Of a stretch of 64,000 bases of DNA, positions 51,893 to 63,999 are shown piece by piece (positions within the stretch are counted from its first letter, which is position 1; each line of letters starts with the position of its first letter). This DNA is from Gracilariopsis chorda. Lineage: Eukaryota > Rhodophyta > Florideophyceae > Gracilariales > Gracilariaceae. Made by a program: the position numbers and the translations under genes. The notes under the pieces are model-generated. The model had not been told where the DNA came from. It saw only the letters and a program-made list of their open reading frames with translations, and did no database searches. The stretch is from NCBI GenBank assembly GCA_003194525.1, contig NBIV01000308.1, forward strand, positions 28,743 through 92,742, read 5' to 3'.

Positions 51893-53622
51893 TTAGTCGA
51901 AAACCGACTTGAACTCCGTAAGTAGCTTTCCAAGCTCTTCGGTGCCTACGGTGGACATACCATTAGCCTCTGCTTTCTTCACCAGTTTCTCCATGGCTTC
52001 ATCAAGATCCTGGGGATCATCGTCACCGAGGTCAATGTAAACATTGCTATCCTCAAGACCGTCGTCTCCTTCCGTGGCGCTGCTATGAAATGTCCCTCCG
52101 CTCATTAGAGATGCGATGGTACCATGCGTTCCTTGAGCTCTTTTCTTCGAGTCCGCCGCTAAGGCTTGGGGAATGTTAATGACACCATCATTCTGGTCAC
52201 AGGCAGTGGCTAGAATGGCCTTGTTGTCACAGCCTATTGACTGTAATACTGGCCGTCCAATGATGACATATTCTAACTCAGCCTTTCCAACTTTCCATTC
52301 GATGGACCTAAGCACTAACTTAGCGCCATGCCTAATGCGAAGTTGCACGTCCAAGGTAACCTTCCGGTTACATTCGATGTTCGCCTGCTTTGAATCTTCA
52401 GTAGATATTCCGCTATATTTGTGCGGCGGCTCCAGTTTATCCGCACGCAAATTCATATCCGCGGATTGGATACAATCAAATATTGCCTCTGGCAGGAGAT
52501 TGATGTCTGACCCTTGGTCTGCGAGCACGACTGTTTCTACCGCTCCGTTACAGAACATCGCACTGAACAGCGATGAGTGGGAATCTATTTTGTCCGCCGC
52601 AATCCGATTGACCCGGCCTCGTGGAGGATCTCCCTTGTCTCCTTTGTTCTTGGTGGATTGTTTCTTTTTCTTTGCTCGGATCATCCGCTGGTACATTTCC
52701 TTCTCTTCGATTGTAGAGTTAGGACAATCCTTGATCCAGTGACGTCCACCACAGTCAGGGTTAAGGCACTCTGGCAGGTCCTCGTCCTTCTCCTTAGTGC
52801 CTCCCTTGTGTTGATGGGCTTTATTACTTTTGGCTGCGTTTCTCCTTTCACGGTTTCGCTTCCCAGGGCGTTGTCTGTACGACTTTGTACTAGTCCTGAC
52901 GAACCGCCGGCGCCGTTCGTGCAAGGCGCTCGACCCCGACGAGCCATCGCAGCTTTCGGCTTCTGACTCAGCGATTGCTTCTTGCTCGAGCTCTAATTTC
53001 TTTGCTTGCAGAGCAAGCTCTCGCATGAAAGCTCCAAATCTTTCTTTTCAAATCCTTCGTCTTTGCGCCATCGAACTATATTCTTCATTCGATCACGCAG
53101 GTTCTTTGGTTTGATGCGTTTAAGAATATGCTCGATGGCAATATGCGGCTTGTCAGTGGGAAGATCCTGCATTCCGGCTGATTCCAACACGGTGATGTAA
53201 CGGTAGTGCAGGTTCCAGACTCTGTCTTCAGCTTCCTTAAGGGATGTGTCCATTTTCACCTTACTAACAATATGCTCAATCCTGGATAGGTCGTTACCAT
53301 CAGGGGTAAAACTGGCTCGGGTATGGACGCACTTCTTCAGCTGTTCTTCTGATATACTTGGGACGTCTTTGGCTTTGATCCACTCTGCTGTCAGAAAGAT
53401 CTTTAGCATTGAGTTATCGATTGAGGCTTTATAAGAAGTGGGGGTAATTTCGATGCCCGGCTCCCGATTCTTTTCCTCAACCTGCTTCTCGTACAGCTCT
53501 CGCTGTTTCTGAAACGTCGCGAAATGCCTGAGGGTCACACCTTGCAGCCTGGGTGCCTCAAGATTTGACACAATGGTCTGCCTGACCGTAGAAGCGGTGG
53601 CTTTGTTGGATTCCTGCCCCAT
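51893..53622 (-). pseudogene. gag: Gag-protease, unit 7, one single-base deletion
   Basis: One A is missing from an AAAA run near 53036, at about codon 196, separating the capsid-like part from zinc knuckle and protease. Everything else matches unit 6. Confidence 0.9.
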
Positions 53623-53665
53623 TGCTTAACTGCAACGTAAGCTGGTCTGTGCACACAATTATAAT

Positions 53666-53909
53666 TGTTGAGCTCTACGCGCAGTTAGACTCAACGAGGG
53701 GAACAACGCAACACGACACTGGGCACCTAGGCTCTGCCCCTCTTCTCCGAGTGCAGGCCTTGCCTTTACTGACGCCGATCATATAGTCCTCGAAAGGTCG
53801 CCTTCGCGACCTTTCCGACACTTAGACTTATGTTCGAATTATTGTCAGCTCGTACAGGCCTGGCGGCCTTTGGTACTAACGAAGCTGCAGTACTTTGCAT
53901 CGCGTAACA
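53666..53909 (-). repeat. LTR 8, 244 bp, shared by units 7 and 8
   Basis: Identical by eye to LTR 1. Confidence 0.95.
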
Positions 53910-53938
53910 CGGCCCAATGACGTTGTTGATATACAACG

Positions 53939-56899
53939 TTAATAATCAAAGTTGCAGAGTCTTTGAGCTTCTGTCTTGATTCGGCGATCACCGACAGTGC
54001 ATAGGAAGTCTTCCAACAGCCCTGGCAAATCCTCTAGTACATTCTGCAGAGGTTCCAAGTCTGATCGATCTTGTCCGGTAATCCGAGCATTCTACCAGAA
54101 TACTTATGGCGTCGTTTTGCTTTCGTATTCCCTTAATCGCCTGGGCGTTCTGATAAGTAGATTCGCCTTGTTCTGCAAACTCCAGCAACTGGGGTCAACC
54201 TCTTGATTGCCTAAGGCTGCTCGGTAAACATCAGTCTCCGAGCGTGCACCGTCTCCCTTTTCCTTAACAAGTCCTTCACTTCGTAGACCCAGTTGGACTT
54301 ACACCCACCACCTGACGCGGCCTCTCCATTTAAACTGAATTTATGGCCGTGCTTCTGGCTTTACGGACGAGCAAATAGTCCCGATGGTGAAGTTCGTAGC
54401 TATGATATTGGTTCGCGCATTGTGCAGATCAATAGATTTCTGCCTTCGCTTCGAAACTACCGTTGTACTCACGGTGCATGTTTTCCATAACCACCTGCGT
54501 GCGCTCAATTTCAATCAACTGTCGAGCTCTTACTTCTGTAAGTGTAGGCAGAGATGTGTACTTTTCCATCGGTAACGCCTTCAGGAGAGGTCTTGATGGC
54601 TGGTGACTGTGAAACCTCCAGTGGCGTTCTGTATACTCCTTTTTGCCCGTACGGAGTCCTAATCTCTTAAGTGGAGCTTGGTTGAGTATGCTCTGAACGC
54701 ATTCCGTCACTGCAGGCCAGTCCTTGGCTGAAAGTCTAAACTCGTGCAACAAGGCTTTGCATGCTCGAAGGATTCCCTGCACACTCTTTCACGGTCCCGT
54801 TTGCCCAAGGAGTGTAGGCTGTAGTAAAGTGATGGTTCAGCTTAAGTTTCTTCTGCGACAGCCCTCATCAGTTCGTTCTTGAATGGGTTCCTTGATCGGA
54901 TACCACCCAGTCATGAGGCCAAATGTCGCTATCCACGTTGCGATGGCTTCTGCGCAGCCGCGCTAGTTGCAGCTGTAAACGGCCATAACCAGGTAAAGAG
55001 CTCATGTCATCCCTGAGGATTAATATGTAAAGCTCCTGGGTCACGCTTTCGCCCATGTAAAGAAGTCGATGTGCACCACTTTCGTTCGGTCTTTCTCCGT
55101 GTAACGCTGATCCTACGGTCTCGGCACGATCTCACCGGATCGCGTTGTTATGCACTGCAGGCATCCTTGACGATGCCTGTATGTCTCCGACATACCGTTC
55201 CACCTGAATTTTCGCGTATAACGCTCTCGGTGGCCTCACTACCCTGTGCCCGAGACTTCCGCAGAGCGATAAGATCAGTATCTTCAACTTGAGCTCAGTG
55301 GGCTTTGAATTGGAACCCAAATAGCTGGGCCATCATATAGTAGTCCTTCTGGGCCTTCTCGTAAGTAGCCGGGCGGATTATCGTTCACCTGTGCGGTTCG
55401 AAACTTTTCAATGTCCGGCCACTCTACTTTGTCCGTAGGCGGCGCGATCGATGCTGCGGTAAACGCCAGGCTGCATATTTTCTGCGTTACTAGTGGGTTT
55501 CTCCGGTAACCTTTCGTCATCGCGTAAGAATGTCGGCGAATACGTTTTCCGTTCGGGTATGTGCTCGATCGTGTATTCAAAACGCGAGAGGAATACCGCC
55601 CACCGCTGCACTTTCGCACTATATGCTGCCCCAATGAAGGTTGGAGGGCCATCGGCGCGAACACGAAGAGCAAATTGCGGTGGTCAGTGAATACGTGTAC
55701 TGGATGTTCGTCCAGAAACATATAATCCAACTTATCGAATGTCTTCACTATGGCGTAGCCTTCTGCTCGTATGTGCTCCAATTGACTTGAGCACCTTTGA
55801 ATACTCTCCGAGAAACGCCATTGGCTCGTGTTTCTGTTCTGCGAATGGCTTCTCCAACGTTTCTGGTTCTGTCTGAGTCACGACTCCAGACCAGTGGTTG
55901 TTCGATGCATCGGTGAATACACATATTACATTTCCAGCTCGCGGGTATGAGAGATACACTGCATTTCGTAGGCTGTCTTGTATGTCTGCAAAAGCTTGCG
56001 TATGTTCCTGGCCCCAAGACAGATCTCGCAGTGCATTCCTTTGATAGCCGTTTCTTCCGACGACCTGCTTTCTTGTAGCTTCTTCTAGCATATTATTTAT
56101 TGAAGCCACGCGTCTATCGAAATCTGGGATTGCCGTGGCCATCCAGCGACAGCAGTGAATAAACTCGCACAATTCATCCGCTGTGACGGCGCGTGCATCT
56201 CCTTGAGACCCTCTACCTTTGCTGGGTCCATGGTATAGCCTTCTCCATTGACTAGCCTTCCGCACACTTGATTTCTTTTGCGAAAAACTGGCTCTTCTCG
56301 CCGATATGAACAACCTCGTTTCCTTACAGATTTCGAGGAAGCGCGGAGAGTACGTAGCAGCGTTGGCTCATTCTCTGGCGTGAAGGTTGAAATCGTCTAA
56401 CCATGCCTTCAGATTGTTTCGGAGCTCTTTAAAGAGCGGTTCTACCGAGGATTGAAAAGTGCGATGTAGCGTTCGTGAGACCAGGTATGACCTCGTTGAG
56501 GAATAGGTACCATCCGGACAGACTACGCACGCACATGCCGAATAGGAATCAGGGTGCAGTGGGAGCTGCCAGTATCCGTGTACAAAGTCAACGACAGCGG
56601 AAGCACTTGCTTCCAGCAAAATCCTGTATTTCGGAATCCAAGTGAGGCATGGGCCATGATTCCTTCAGCGTTGCAGCATTTAATGGGCGCAAGTCGATAG
56701 CGCATCTGAACCTGGCTTTCGATCCCACTTTTGGCACCAACAACGGGGCTGCCTGCCATTCCGCATGAGGGTTTGGTATGAATATGCCTAGCTCCACGAG
56801 CTTAGCCGTGTAGGCTTTGAGAAAGGCCCTTTGCGGCGCTGGATACCTCCGCGCTTTGACCTTTACCGGCCGCTTATTTGGATCAAGCCTGATCTGCAT
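53939..56899 (-). pseudogene. pol: Pol polyprotein, unit 8, many single-base indels
   Basis: Dozens of one-base deletions and a few insertions, mostly in homopolymers, break the frame between about 54050 and 56600. Base substitutions are rare in the same interval, and the flanking LTR and gag-PR are clean. That pattern suggests unpolished long-read sequence more than biological decay. It has the Lys501 and Gln-Gly variants of unit 7. Confidence 0.85.
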
Positions 56900-56934
56900 T
56901 GGCGGGATATTGGCTGGGTCGGCTTTCCCCAGCC

Positions 56935-58665
56935 TTAGTCGAAAACCGACTTGAACTCCGTAAGTAGCTTTCCAAGCTCTTCGGTGCCTACGGTGGACAT
57001 ACCATTAGCCTCTGCTTTCTTCACCAGTTTCTCCATGGCTTCATCAAGATCCTGGGGATCATCGTCACCGAGGTCAATGTAAACATTGCTATCCTCAAGA
57101 CCGTCGTCTCCTTCCGTGGCGCTGCTATGAAATGTCCCTCCGCTCATTAGAGATGCGATGGTACCATGCGTTCCTTGAGCTCTTTTCTTCGAGTCCGCCG
57201 CTAAGGCTTGGGGAATGTTAATGACACCATCATTCTGGTCACAGGCAGTGGCTAGAATGGCCTTGTTGTCACAGCCTATTGACTGTAATACTGGCCGTCC
57301 AATGATGACATATTCTAACTCAGCCTTTCCAACTTTCCATTCGATGGACCTAAGCACTAACTTAGCGCCATGCCTAATGCGAAGTTGCACGTCCAAGGTA
57401 ACCTTCCGGTTACATTCGATGTTCGCCTGCTTTGAATCTTCAGTAGATATTCCGCTATATTTGTGCGGCGGCTCCAGTTTATCCGCACGCAAATTCATAT
57501 CCGCGGATTGGATACAATCAAATATTGCCTCTGGCAGGAGATTGATGTCTGACCCTTGGTCTGCGAGCACGACTGTTTCTACCGCTCCGTTACAGAACAT
57601 CGCACTGAACAGCGATGAGTGGGAATCTATTTTGTCCGCCGCAATCCGATTGACCCGGCCTCGTGGAGGATCTCCCTTGTCTCCTTTGTTCTTGGTGGAT
57701 TGTTTCTTTTTCTTTGCTCGGATCATCCGCTGGTACATTTCCTTCTCTTCGATTGTAGAGTTAGGACAATCCTTGATCCAGTGACGTCCACCACAGTCAG
57801 GGTTAAGGCACTCTGGCAGGTCCTCGTCCTTCTCCTTAGTGCCTCCCTTGTGTTGATGGGCTTTATTACTTTTGGCTGCGTTTCTCCTTTCACGGTTTCG
57901 CTTCCCAGGGCGTTGTCTGTACGACTTTGTACTAGTCCTGACGAACCGCCGGCGCCGTTCGTGCAAGGCGCTCGACCCCGACGAGCCATCGCAGCTTTCG
58001 GCTTCTGACTCAGCGATTGCTTCTTGCTCGAGCTCTAATTTCTTTGCTTGCAGAGCAAGCTCTCGCATGAAAGCTCCAAAATCTTTCTTTTCAAATCCTT
58101 CGTCTTTGCGCCATCGAACTATATTCTTCATTCGATCACGCAGGTTCTTTGGTTTGATGCGTTTAAGAATATGCTCGATGGCAATATGCGGCTTGTCAGT
58201 GGGAAGATCCTGCATTCCGGCTGATTCCAACACGGTGATGTAACGGTAGTGCAGGTTCCAGACTCTGTCTTCAGCTTCCTTAAGGGATGTGTCCATTTTC
58301 ACCTTACTAACAATATGCTCAATCCTGGATAGGTCGTTACCATCAGGGGTAAAACTGGCTCGGGTATGGACGCACTTCTTCAGCTGTTCTTCTGATATAC
58401 TTGGGACGTCTTTGGCTTTGATCCACTCTGCTGTCAGAAAGATCTTTAGCATTGAGTTATCGATTGAGGCTTTATAAGAATTGGGGGTAATTTCGATGCC
58501 CGGCTCCCGATTCTTTTCCTCAACCTGCTTCTCGTACAGCTCTCGCTGTTTCTGAAACGTCGCGAAATGCCTGAGGGTCACACCTTGCAGCCTGGGTGCC
58601 TCAAGATTTGACACAATGGTCTGCCTGACCGTAGAAGCGGTGGCTTTGTTGGATTCCTGCCCCAT
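56935..58665 (-). CDS. gag: Gag-protease, unit 8 (intact)
   Basis: Open over 576 codons with Asn62 (as in units 3 and 4) but Asn110 (as in units 1, 2, 5, 6, 7 and 9), a combination not seen in other copies. Confidence 0.92.
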   Translation of the reverse strand: MGQESNKATASTVRQTIVSNLEAPRLQGVTLRHFATFQKQRELYEKQVEEKNREPGIEITPNSYKASIDNSMLKIFLTAEWIKAKDVPSISEEQLKKCVHTRASFTPDGNDLSRIEHIVSKVKMDTSLKEAEDRVWNLHYRYITVLESAGMQDLPTDKPHIAIEHILKRIKPKNLRDRMKNIVRWRKDEGFEKKDFGAFMRELALQAKKLELEQEAIAESEAESCDGSSGSSALHERRRRFVRTSTKSYRQRPGKRNRERRNAAKSNKAHQHKGGTKEKDEDLPECLNPDCGGRHWIKDCPNSTIEEKEMYQRMIRAKKKKQSTKNKGDKGDPPRGRVNRIAADKIDSHSSLFSAMFCNGAVETVVLADQGSDINLLPEAIFDCIQSADMNLRADKLEPPHKYSGISTEDSKQANIECNRKVTLDVQLRIRHGAKLVLRSIEWKVGKAELEYVIIGRPVLQSIGCDNKAILATACDQNDGVINIPQALAADSKKRAQGTHGTIASLMSGGTFHSSATEGDDGLEDSNVYIDLGDDDPQDLDEAMEKLVKKAEANGMSTVGTEELGKLLTEFKSVFD

Positions 58666-58708
58666 TGCTTAACTGCAACGTAAGCTGGTCTGTGCACACA
58701 ATTATAAT

Positions 58709-58951
58709 TGTTGAGCTCTACGCGCAGTTAGACTCAACGAGGGGAACAACGCAACACGACACTGGGCACCTAGGCTCTGCCCTCTTCTCCGAGTGCAGGC
58801 CTTGCCTTTACTGACGCCGATCATATAGTCCTCGAAAGGTCGCCTTCGCGACCTTTCCGACACTTAGACTTATGTTCGAATTATTGTCAGCTCGTACAGG
58901 CCTGGCGGCCTTTGGTACTAACGAAGCTGCAGTACTTTGCATCGCGTAACA
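58709..58951 (-). repeat. LTR 9, 243 bp, shared by units 8 and 9
   Basis: Lacks one C, as in LTRs 3 and 5; otherwise identical by eye to LTR 1. Confidence 0.95.
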
Positions 58952-58980
58952 CGGCCCAATGACGTTGTTGATATACAACG

Positions 58981-61946
58981 TTAATAATCAAAGTTGCAGA
59001 GTCTTTGAGCTTCTGTCTTGATTCGGCGATCACCGGCAGTGCATAGGAAGTCTTCCAACAGCCCTGGCAAATCCTCTAGTACATTCTGCAGAGGTTCCCA
59101 AGTCTGATCGATCTTGTCCGGTAATCCGAGCCATTCTACCAGAATACTTATGGCGTCGTTTTGCTTTCGTATTCCCTTAATCGCCTGGGCGTTCTGATAA
59201 GTAGATTCGCTGTGTTCTGCAAACTCCAGCAACTGGGGGTCAACCTCTTGATTGCCTAAGGCTGCTCGGTAAAACATCAGTCTCCGAGCGTGCACCGTCT
59301 CCCTTTTCCCTTTAACAAGGTCCTTCACTTCGTAGACCCAGTTGGACTTACACCCCACCACCTGACGCGGCCCTCTCCATTTAAACTGAAGTTTATGGCC
59401 GTGCTTCTGGGCTTTACGGACGAGCAAATAGTCGCCGATGGTGAAGTTCGTAGCTATGATATTGGTTCGCGCATTGTGCAGATCAATAGATTTCTGCCTT
59501 CGCTTCGAAACTACCGTTTGTACCTCACGGTGCATGTTTTCCATAACCACCTGCGTGCGCTCAATTTCAATCAACTGTCGAGCTCTTACTTCTGTAAGTG
59601 TAGGCAGAGATGTGTACTTTTCCATCGGTAACGCCTTCAGGAGAGGTCTTGATGGCTGGTGACCTGTGAAAACCTCCAGTGGCGTTCTGTATACTCCCTT
59701 TTTGCCCGTACGGAGTCCTAATCTCTTAAGTGGAGCTTGGTTGAGTATGCTCTGAACGCATTCCGTCACTGCAGGCCAGTCCTTGGCTGAAAGTCTAAAC
59801 TCGTGCAACAAGGCTTTGCATGCTCGAAGGACTTCCCTGCACACTCTTTCAACGGTCCCGTTTGCCCAAGGAGTGTAGGCTGTAGTAAAGTGATGGTTCA
59901 GCTTAAGTTCTTCTGCGACAGCCCTCATCAGTTCGTTCTTGAAATGGGTTCCTTGATCGGATACCACCCAGTCCATGAGGCCAAATGTCGCTATCCACGT
60001 TGCGATGGCTTCTGCCGCAGCCGCGCTAGTTGCAGCTGTAAACGGCCATAACCAGGTAAAAGAGCTCATGTCATCCCTGAGGATTAATATGTAAAGCTCC
60101 TGGGTCACGCTTTCGCCCATGTAAAGAAAGTCGATGTGCACCACTTCGTTCGGTCTTTCTCCGTGTAACGCTGATCCTAACGGTCTCGGCACGATCTCAC
60201 CGGATCGCGTTGTTATGCACTGCAGGCATCCCTTGACGAATGCCTGTATGTCTCCCGACATACCGTTCCACCTGAAGTTTTCGCGTATAACGCTCTCGGT
60301 GGCCTCACTACCCCTGTGCCCGAGACTTCCGCAGAGCGATAAGATCAGTATCTTCAACTTGAGCTCAGTGGCTTTGAATGGAACCCAAATAGCTGGGCCA
60401 TCATATAGTAGTCCTTCTGGGCCTTCTCGTAAGTAGCCGGGCGGATTATCGTTCACCTGTGCGGTTCGAAACTCTTCAATGTCCGGCCACTCTACTTTGT
60501 CCGTAGGCGGCGCGAGTGCGTAAACGCCAGGCTGCATTTTTCTGCGTTACTAGTGGGTTTCTCCGGTAACCTTTCGTCCATCGCGTAAGAATGTCGGCGA
60601 TTTCCCCGGGTATGTGCTCGATCGTGTATTCAAAACGCGAGAGGAATACCGCCCACCGCTGCACTTTCGCCACTATATGCTGCCCCAATGAAGGGGAGGG
60701 CCATCGGCGCGAACACGAAGAGAATTGTGGTGGTCAGTGAATACGTGTACTGGATGTTCGTCCAGAAACATATAATCCAACTTATCGAATGTCTTCACTA
60801 TGGCGTAGCCTTCCTGCTCGTATGTGCTCCAATTGACTTGAGCACCTTTGAATACTCCTCCGAGAAACGCCATTGGCTCGTGTTTCTGTTCTGCGAATGG
60901 CTTCTCCAACGTTTCTGGTTCTGTCTGAGTCACGACTCCAGACCAGTGGTTGTTCGATGCATCGGTGAATACACATATTACATTTCCAGCTCGCGGGTAT
61001 GAGAGATACACTGCATTTCGTAGGCTGTCTTGTATGTCTGCAAAAGCTTGCGTATGTTCCTGGCCCCAAGACAGATCTCGCAGTGCCATTCCTTTGATAG
61101 CCCGTTTCTTCCGACGACCTGCTTTCTTGTAGGCTTCTTCTAGCATATTATTTATTGAAGCCACGCGTCTATCGAAATCTGGGATTGCCGTGGCCATCCA
61201 GCGACAGCAGTGAATAAACTCGCACAATTCATCCGCTGTGACGGGGCGCGTGCATCTCCTTGAGACCCTCTACCTTTGCTGGGTCCATGGGTATAGCCTT
61301 CTCCATTGACTAGCCTTCCGCACCACTTGATTTCTTTTTGCGAAAAACTGGCTCTTCTTCGCCGATATGAACAACCTCGTTTCCTTACAGATTTCGAGGA
61401 AGCGCCGGAGAGTACGTAGCAGCGTTGGCTCATCTCTGGCGTGAAGGTTGAAATCGTCTAACCATGCCTTCAGAATTTTTAAAAGAGCGGTTCTACCGAG
61501 GATTGAAAGTGCGATGTAGCGTTCGTGAGACCAGGTATGACCCTCGTTGAGGAATAGGTACCATCCGGACAGACTACGCCACATGCCGAATAGGAATCAG
61601 GGTGCAGTGGGAGCTGCCAGTATCCGTGTACAAAGTCAACGACAGCGAAGCACTTGCTTCCAGCAAAATCCTGTATTTCGGAATCCAAGTGAGGCATGGG
61701 CCATGATTCCTTCAGCGTTGCAGCATTTAATGGGCGCAAGTCGATAGCGCATCTGAACCTGGCTTTCGATCCCACTTTTGGCACCAACAACGGGGCTGCC
61801 TGCCATTCCGCATGAGGGTTTGGTATGAATATGCCTAGCTCCACGAGCTTAGCCGTGTAGGCTTTGAGAAAGGCCCTTTGCGGCGCTGGATACCTCCGCG
61901 CTTTGACCTTTACCGGCCGCTTATTTGGATCAAGCCTGATCTGCAT
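58981..61946 (-). pseudogene. pol: Pol polyprotein, unit 9, small deletions and indels in the middle
   Basis: The C-terminal half (integrase and chromodomain, 58981 to about 60500) is clean. Between about 60510 and 61480 there are several lesions: roughly 7-10 bases lost near 60515, 60602 and 61473, altered bases near 60695 and 60722, and single-base insertions near 61243, 61289 and 61336. RNase H and part of RT are out of frame. Confidence 0.85.
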
Positions 61947-61981
61947 TGGCGGGATATTGGCTGGGTCGGCTTTCCCCAGCC

Positions 61982-63713
61982 TTAGTCGAAAACCGACTTG
62001 AACTCCGTAAGTAGCTTTCCAAGCTCTTCGGTGCCTACGGTGGACATACCATTAGCCTCTGCTTTCTTCACCAGTTTCTCCATGGCTTCATCAAGATCCT
62101 GGGGATCATCGTCACCGAGGTCAATGTAAACATTGCTATCCTCAAGACCGTCGTCTCCTTCCGTGGCGCTGCTATGAAATGTCCCTCCGCTCATTAGAGA
62201 TGCGATGGTACCATGCGTTCCTTGAGCTCTTTTTCTTCGAGTCCGCCGCTAAGGCTTGGGGAATGTTAATGACACCATCATTCTGGTCACAGGCAGTGGC
62301 TAGAATGGCCTTGTTGTCACAGCCTATTGACTGTAATACTGGCCGTCCAATGATGACATATTCTAACTCAGCCTTTCCAACTTTCCATTCGATGGACCTA
62401 AGCACTAACTTAGCGCCATGCCTAATGCGAAGTTGCACGTCCAAGGTAACCTTCCGGTTACATTCGATGTTCGCCTGCTTTGAATCTTCAGTAGATATTT
62501 CCGCTATATTTGTGCGGCGGCTCCAGTTTATCCGCACGCAAATTCATATCCGCGGATTGGATACAATCAAATATTGCCTCTGGCAGGAGATTGATGTCTG
62601 ACCCTTGGTCTGCGAGCACGACTGTTTCTACCGCTCCGTTACAGAACATCGCACTGAACAGCGATGAGTGGGAATCTATTTTGTCCGCCGCAATCCGATT
62701 GACCCGGCCTCGTGGAGGATCTCCCTTGTCTCCTTTGTTCTTGGTGGATTGTTTCTTTTTCTTTGCTCGGATCATCCGCTGGTACATTTCCTTCTCTTCG
62801 ATTGTAGAGTTAGGACAATCCTTGATCCAGTGACGTCCACCACAGTCAGGGTTAAGGCACTCTGGCAGGTCCTCGTCCTTCTCCTTAGTGCCTCCCTTGT
62901 GTTGATGGGCTTTATTACTTTTGGCTGCGTTTCTCCTTTCACGGTTTCGCTTCCCAGGGCGTTGTCTGTACGACTTTGTACTAGTCCTGACGAACCGCCG
63001 GCGCCGTTCGTGCAAGGCGCTCGACCCCGACGAGCCATCGCAGCTTTCGGCTTCTGACTCAGCGATTGCTTCTTGCTCGAGCTCTAATTTCTTGCTTGCA
63101 GAGCAAGCTCTCGCATGAAAGCTCCAAAATCTTTCTTTTCAAATCCTTCGTCTTTGCGCCATCGAACTATATTCTTCATTCGATCACGCAGGTTCTTTGG
63201 TTTGATGCGTTTAAGAATATGCTCGATGGCAATATGCGCTTGTCAGTGGGAAGATCCTGCATTCCGGCTGATTCCAACACGGTGATGTAACGGTAGTGCA
63301 GGTTCCAGACTCTGTCTTCAGCTTCCTTAAGGGATGTGTCCATTTTCACCTTACTAACAATATGCTCAATCCTGGATAGGTCGTTACCATCAGGGGTAAA
63401 ACTGGCTCGGGTATGGACGCACTTCTTCAGCTGTTCTTCTGATATACTTGGGACGTCTTTGGCTTTGATCCACTCTGCTGTCAGAAAGATCTTTAGCATT
63501 GAGTTATCGATTGAGGCTTTATAAGAAGTGGGGGGTAATTTCGATGCCCGGCTCCCGATTCTTTTCCTCAACCTGCTTCTCGTACAGCTCTCGCTGTTTC
63601 TGAAACGTCGCGAAATGCCTGAGGGTCACACCTTGCAGCCTGGGTGCCTCAAGATTTGACATAATGGTCTGCCTGACCGTAGAAGCGGTGGCTTTGTTGG
63701 ATTCCTGCCCCAT
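61982..63713 (-). pseudogene. gag: Gag-protease, unit 9, several single-base indels
   Basis: Single-base changes in length occur near 62230 (+T), 62499 (+T), 63092 (-T), 63237 (-G) and 63532 (+G). A private Met replaces Val18. Zinc knuckle and Asp-Gln-Gly are still readable. As in unit 8 pol, the lesions are homopolymer-type. Confidence 0.85.
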
Positions 63714-63756
63714 TGCTTAACTGCAACGTAAGCTGGTCTGTGCACACAATTATAAT

Positions 63757-63999
63757 TGTTGAGCTCTACGCGCAGTTAGACTCAACGAGGGAACAACGCA
63801 ACACGACACTGGGCACCTAGGCTCTGCCCCTCTTCTCCGAGTGCAGGCCTTGCCTTTACTGACGCCGATCATATAGTCCTCGAAAGGTCGCCTTCGCGAC
63901 CTTTCCGACACTTAGACTTATGTTCGAATTATTGTCAGCTCGTACAGGCCTGGCGGCCTTTGGTACTAACGAAGCTGCAGTACTTTGCATCGCGTAACA
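63757..63999 (-). repeat. LTR 10 (right end of array), 243 bp
   Basis: Lacks one G in the GAGGGG run near 63787 compared with LTR 1. It ends GCGTAACA at 63999 and is followed by A, whereas every inner LTR is followed by CGG. This is the sign, resting on one base, that the array stops here. Confidence 0.85.

Larger units (their letters stand above)
18143..63999 (-). mobile_element. Tandem array of nine Ty3/Gypsy chromodomain retrotransposons sharing ten LTRs
   Basis: Ten LTRs (243-244 bp) start at 18143, 23219, 28294, 33367, 38444, 43515, 48591, 53666, 58709 and 63757, with nine internal regions between them. Start-to-start periods are 5076, 5075, 5073, 5077, 5071, 5076, 5075, 5043 and 5048 bp. 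All units read on the minus strand and each inner LTR serves as 5' LTR of one unit and 3' LTR of the next. Internal regions are nearly identical. Each has gag-PR (576 codons) and pol (997 codons from the first Met), with the domain order PR-RT-RNase H-integrase-chromodomain that defines chromodomain Ty3/Gypsy elements. The left boundary is marked by unique flank ending AACG; the right boundary is marked only by base 64000. Internal copies lack flanking target duplications, so this is not a set of separate insertions. Confidence 0.95.

Noticed and set aside
18725-63524. Numerous plus-strand ORFs of 60-189 codons repeated in every array unit
   Set aside because: They are shadows of gag and pol on the opposite strand; they recur only because the units recur.
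18143-63999. CRISPR-like or satellite array
   Set aside because: The regular repeats are LTRs and the regions between them encode retrotransposon proteins; there are no short spacers.
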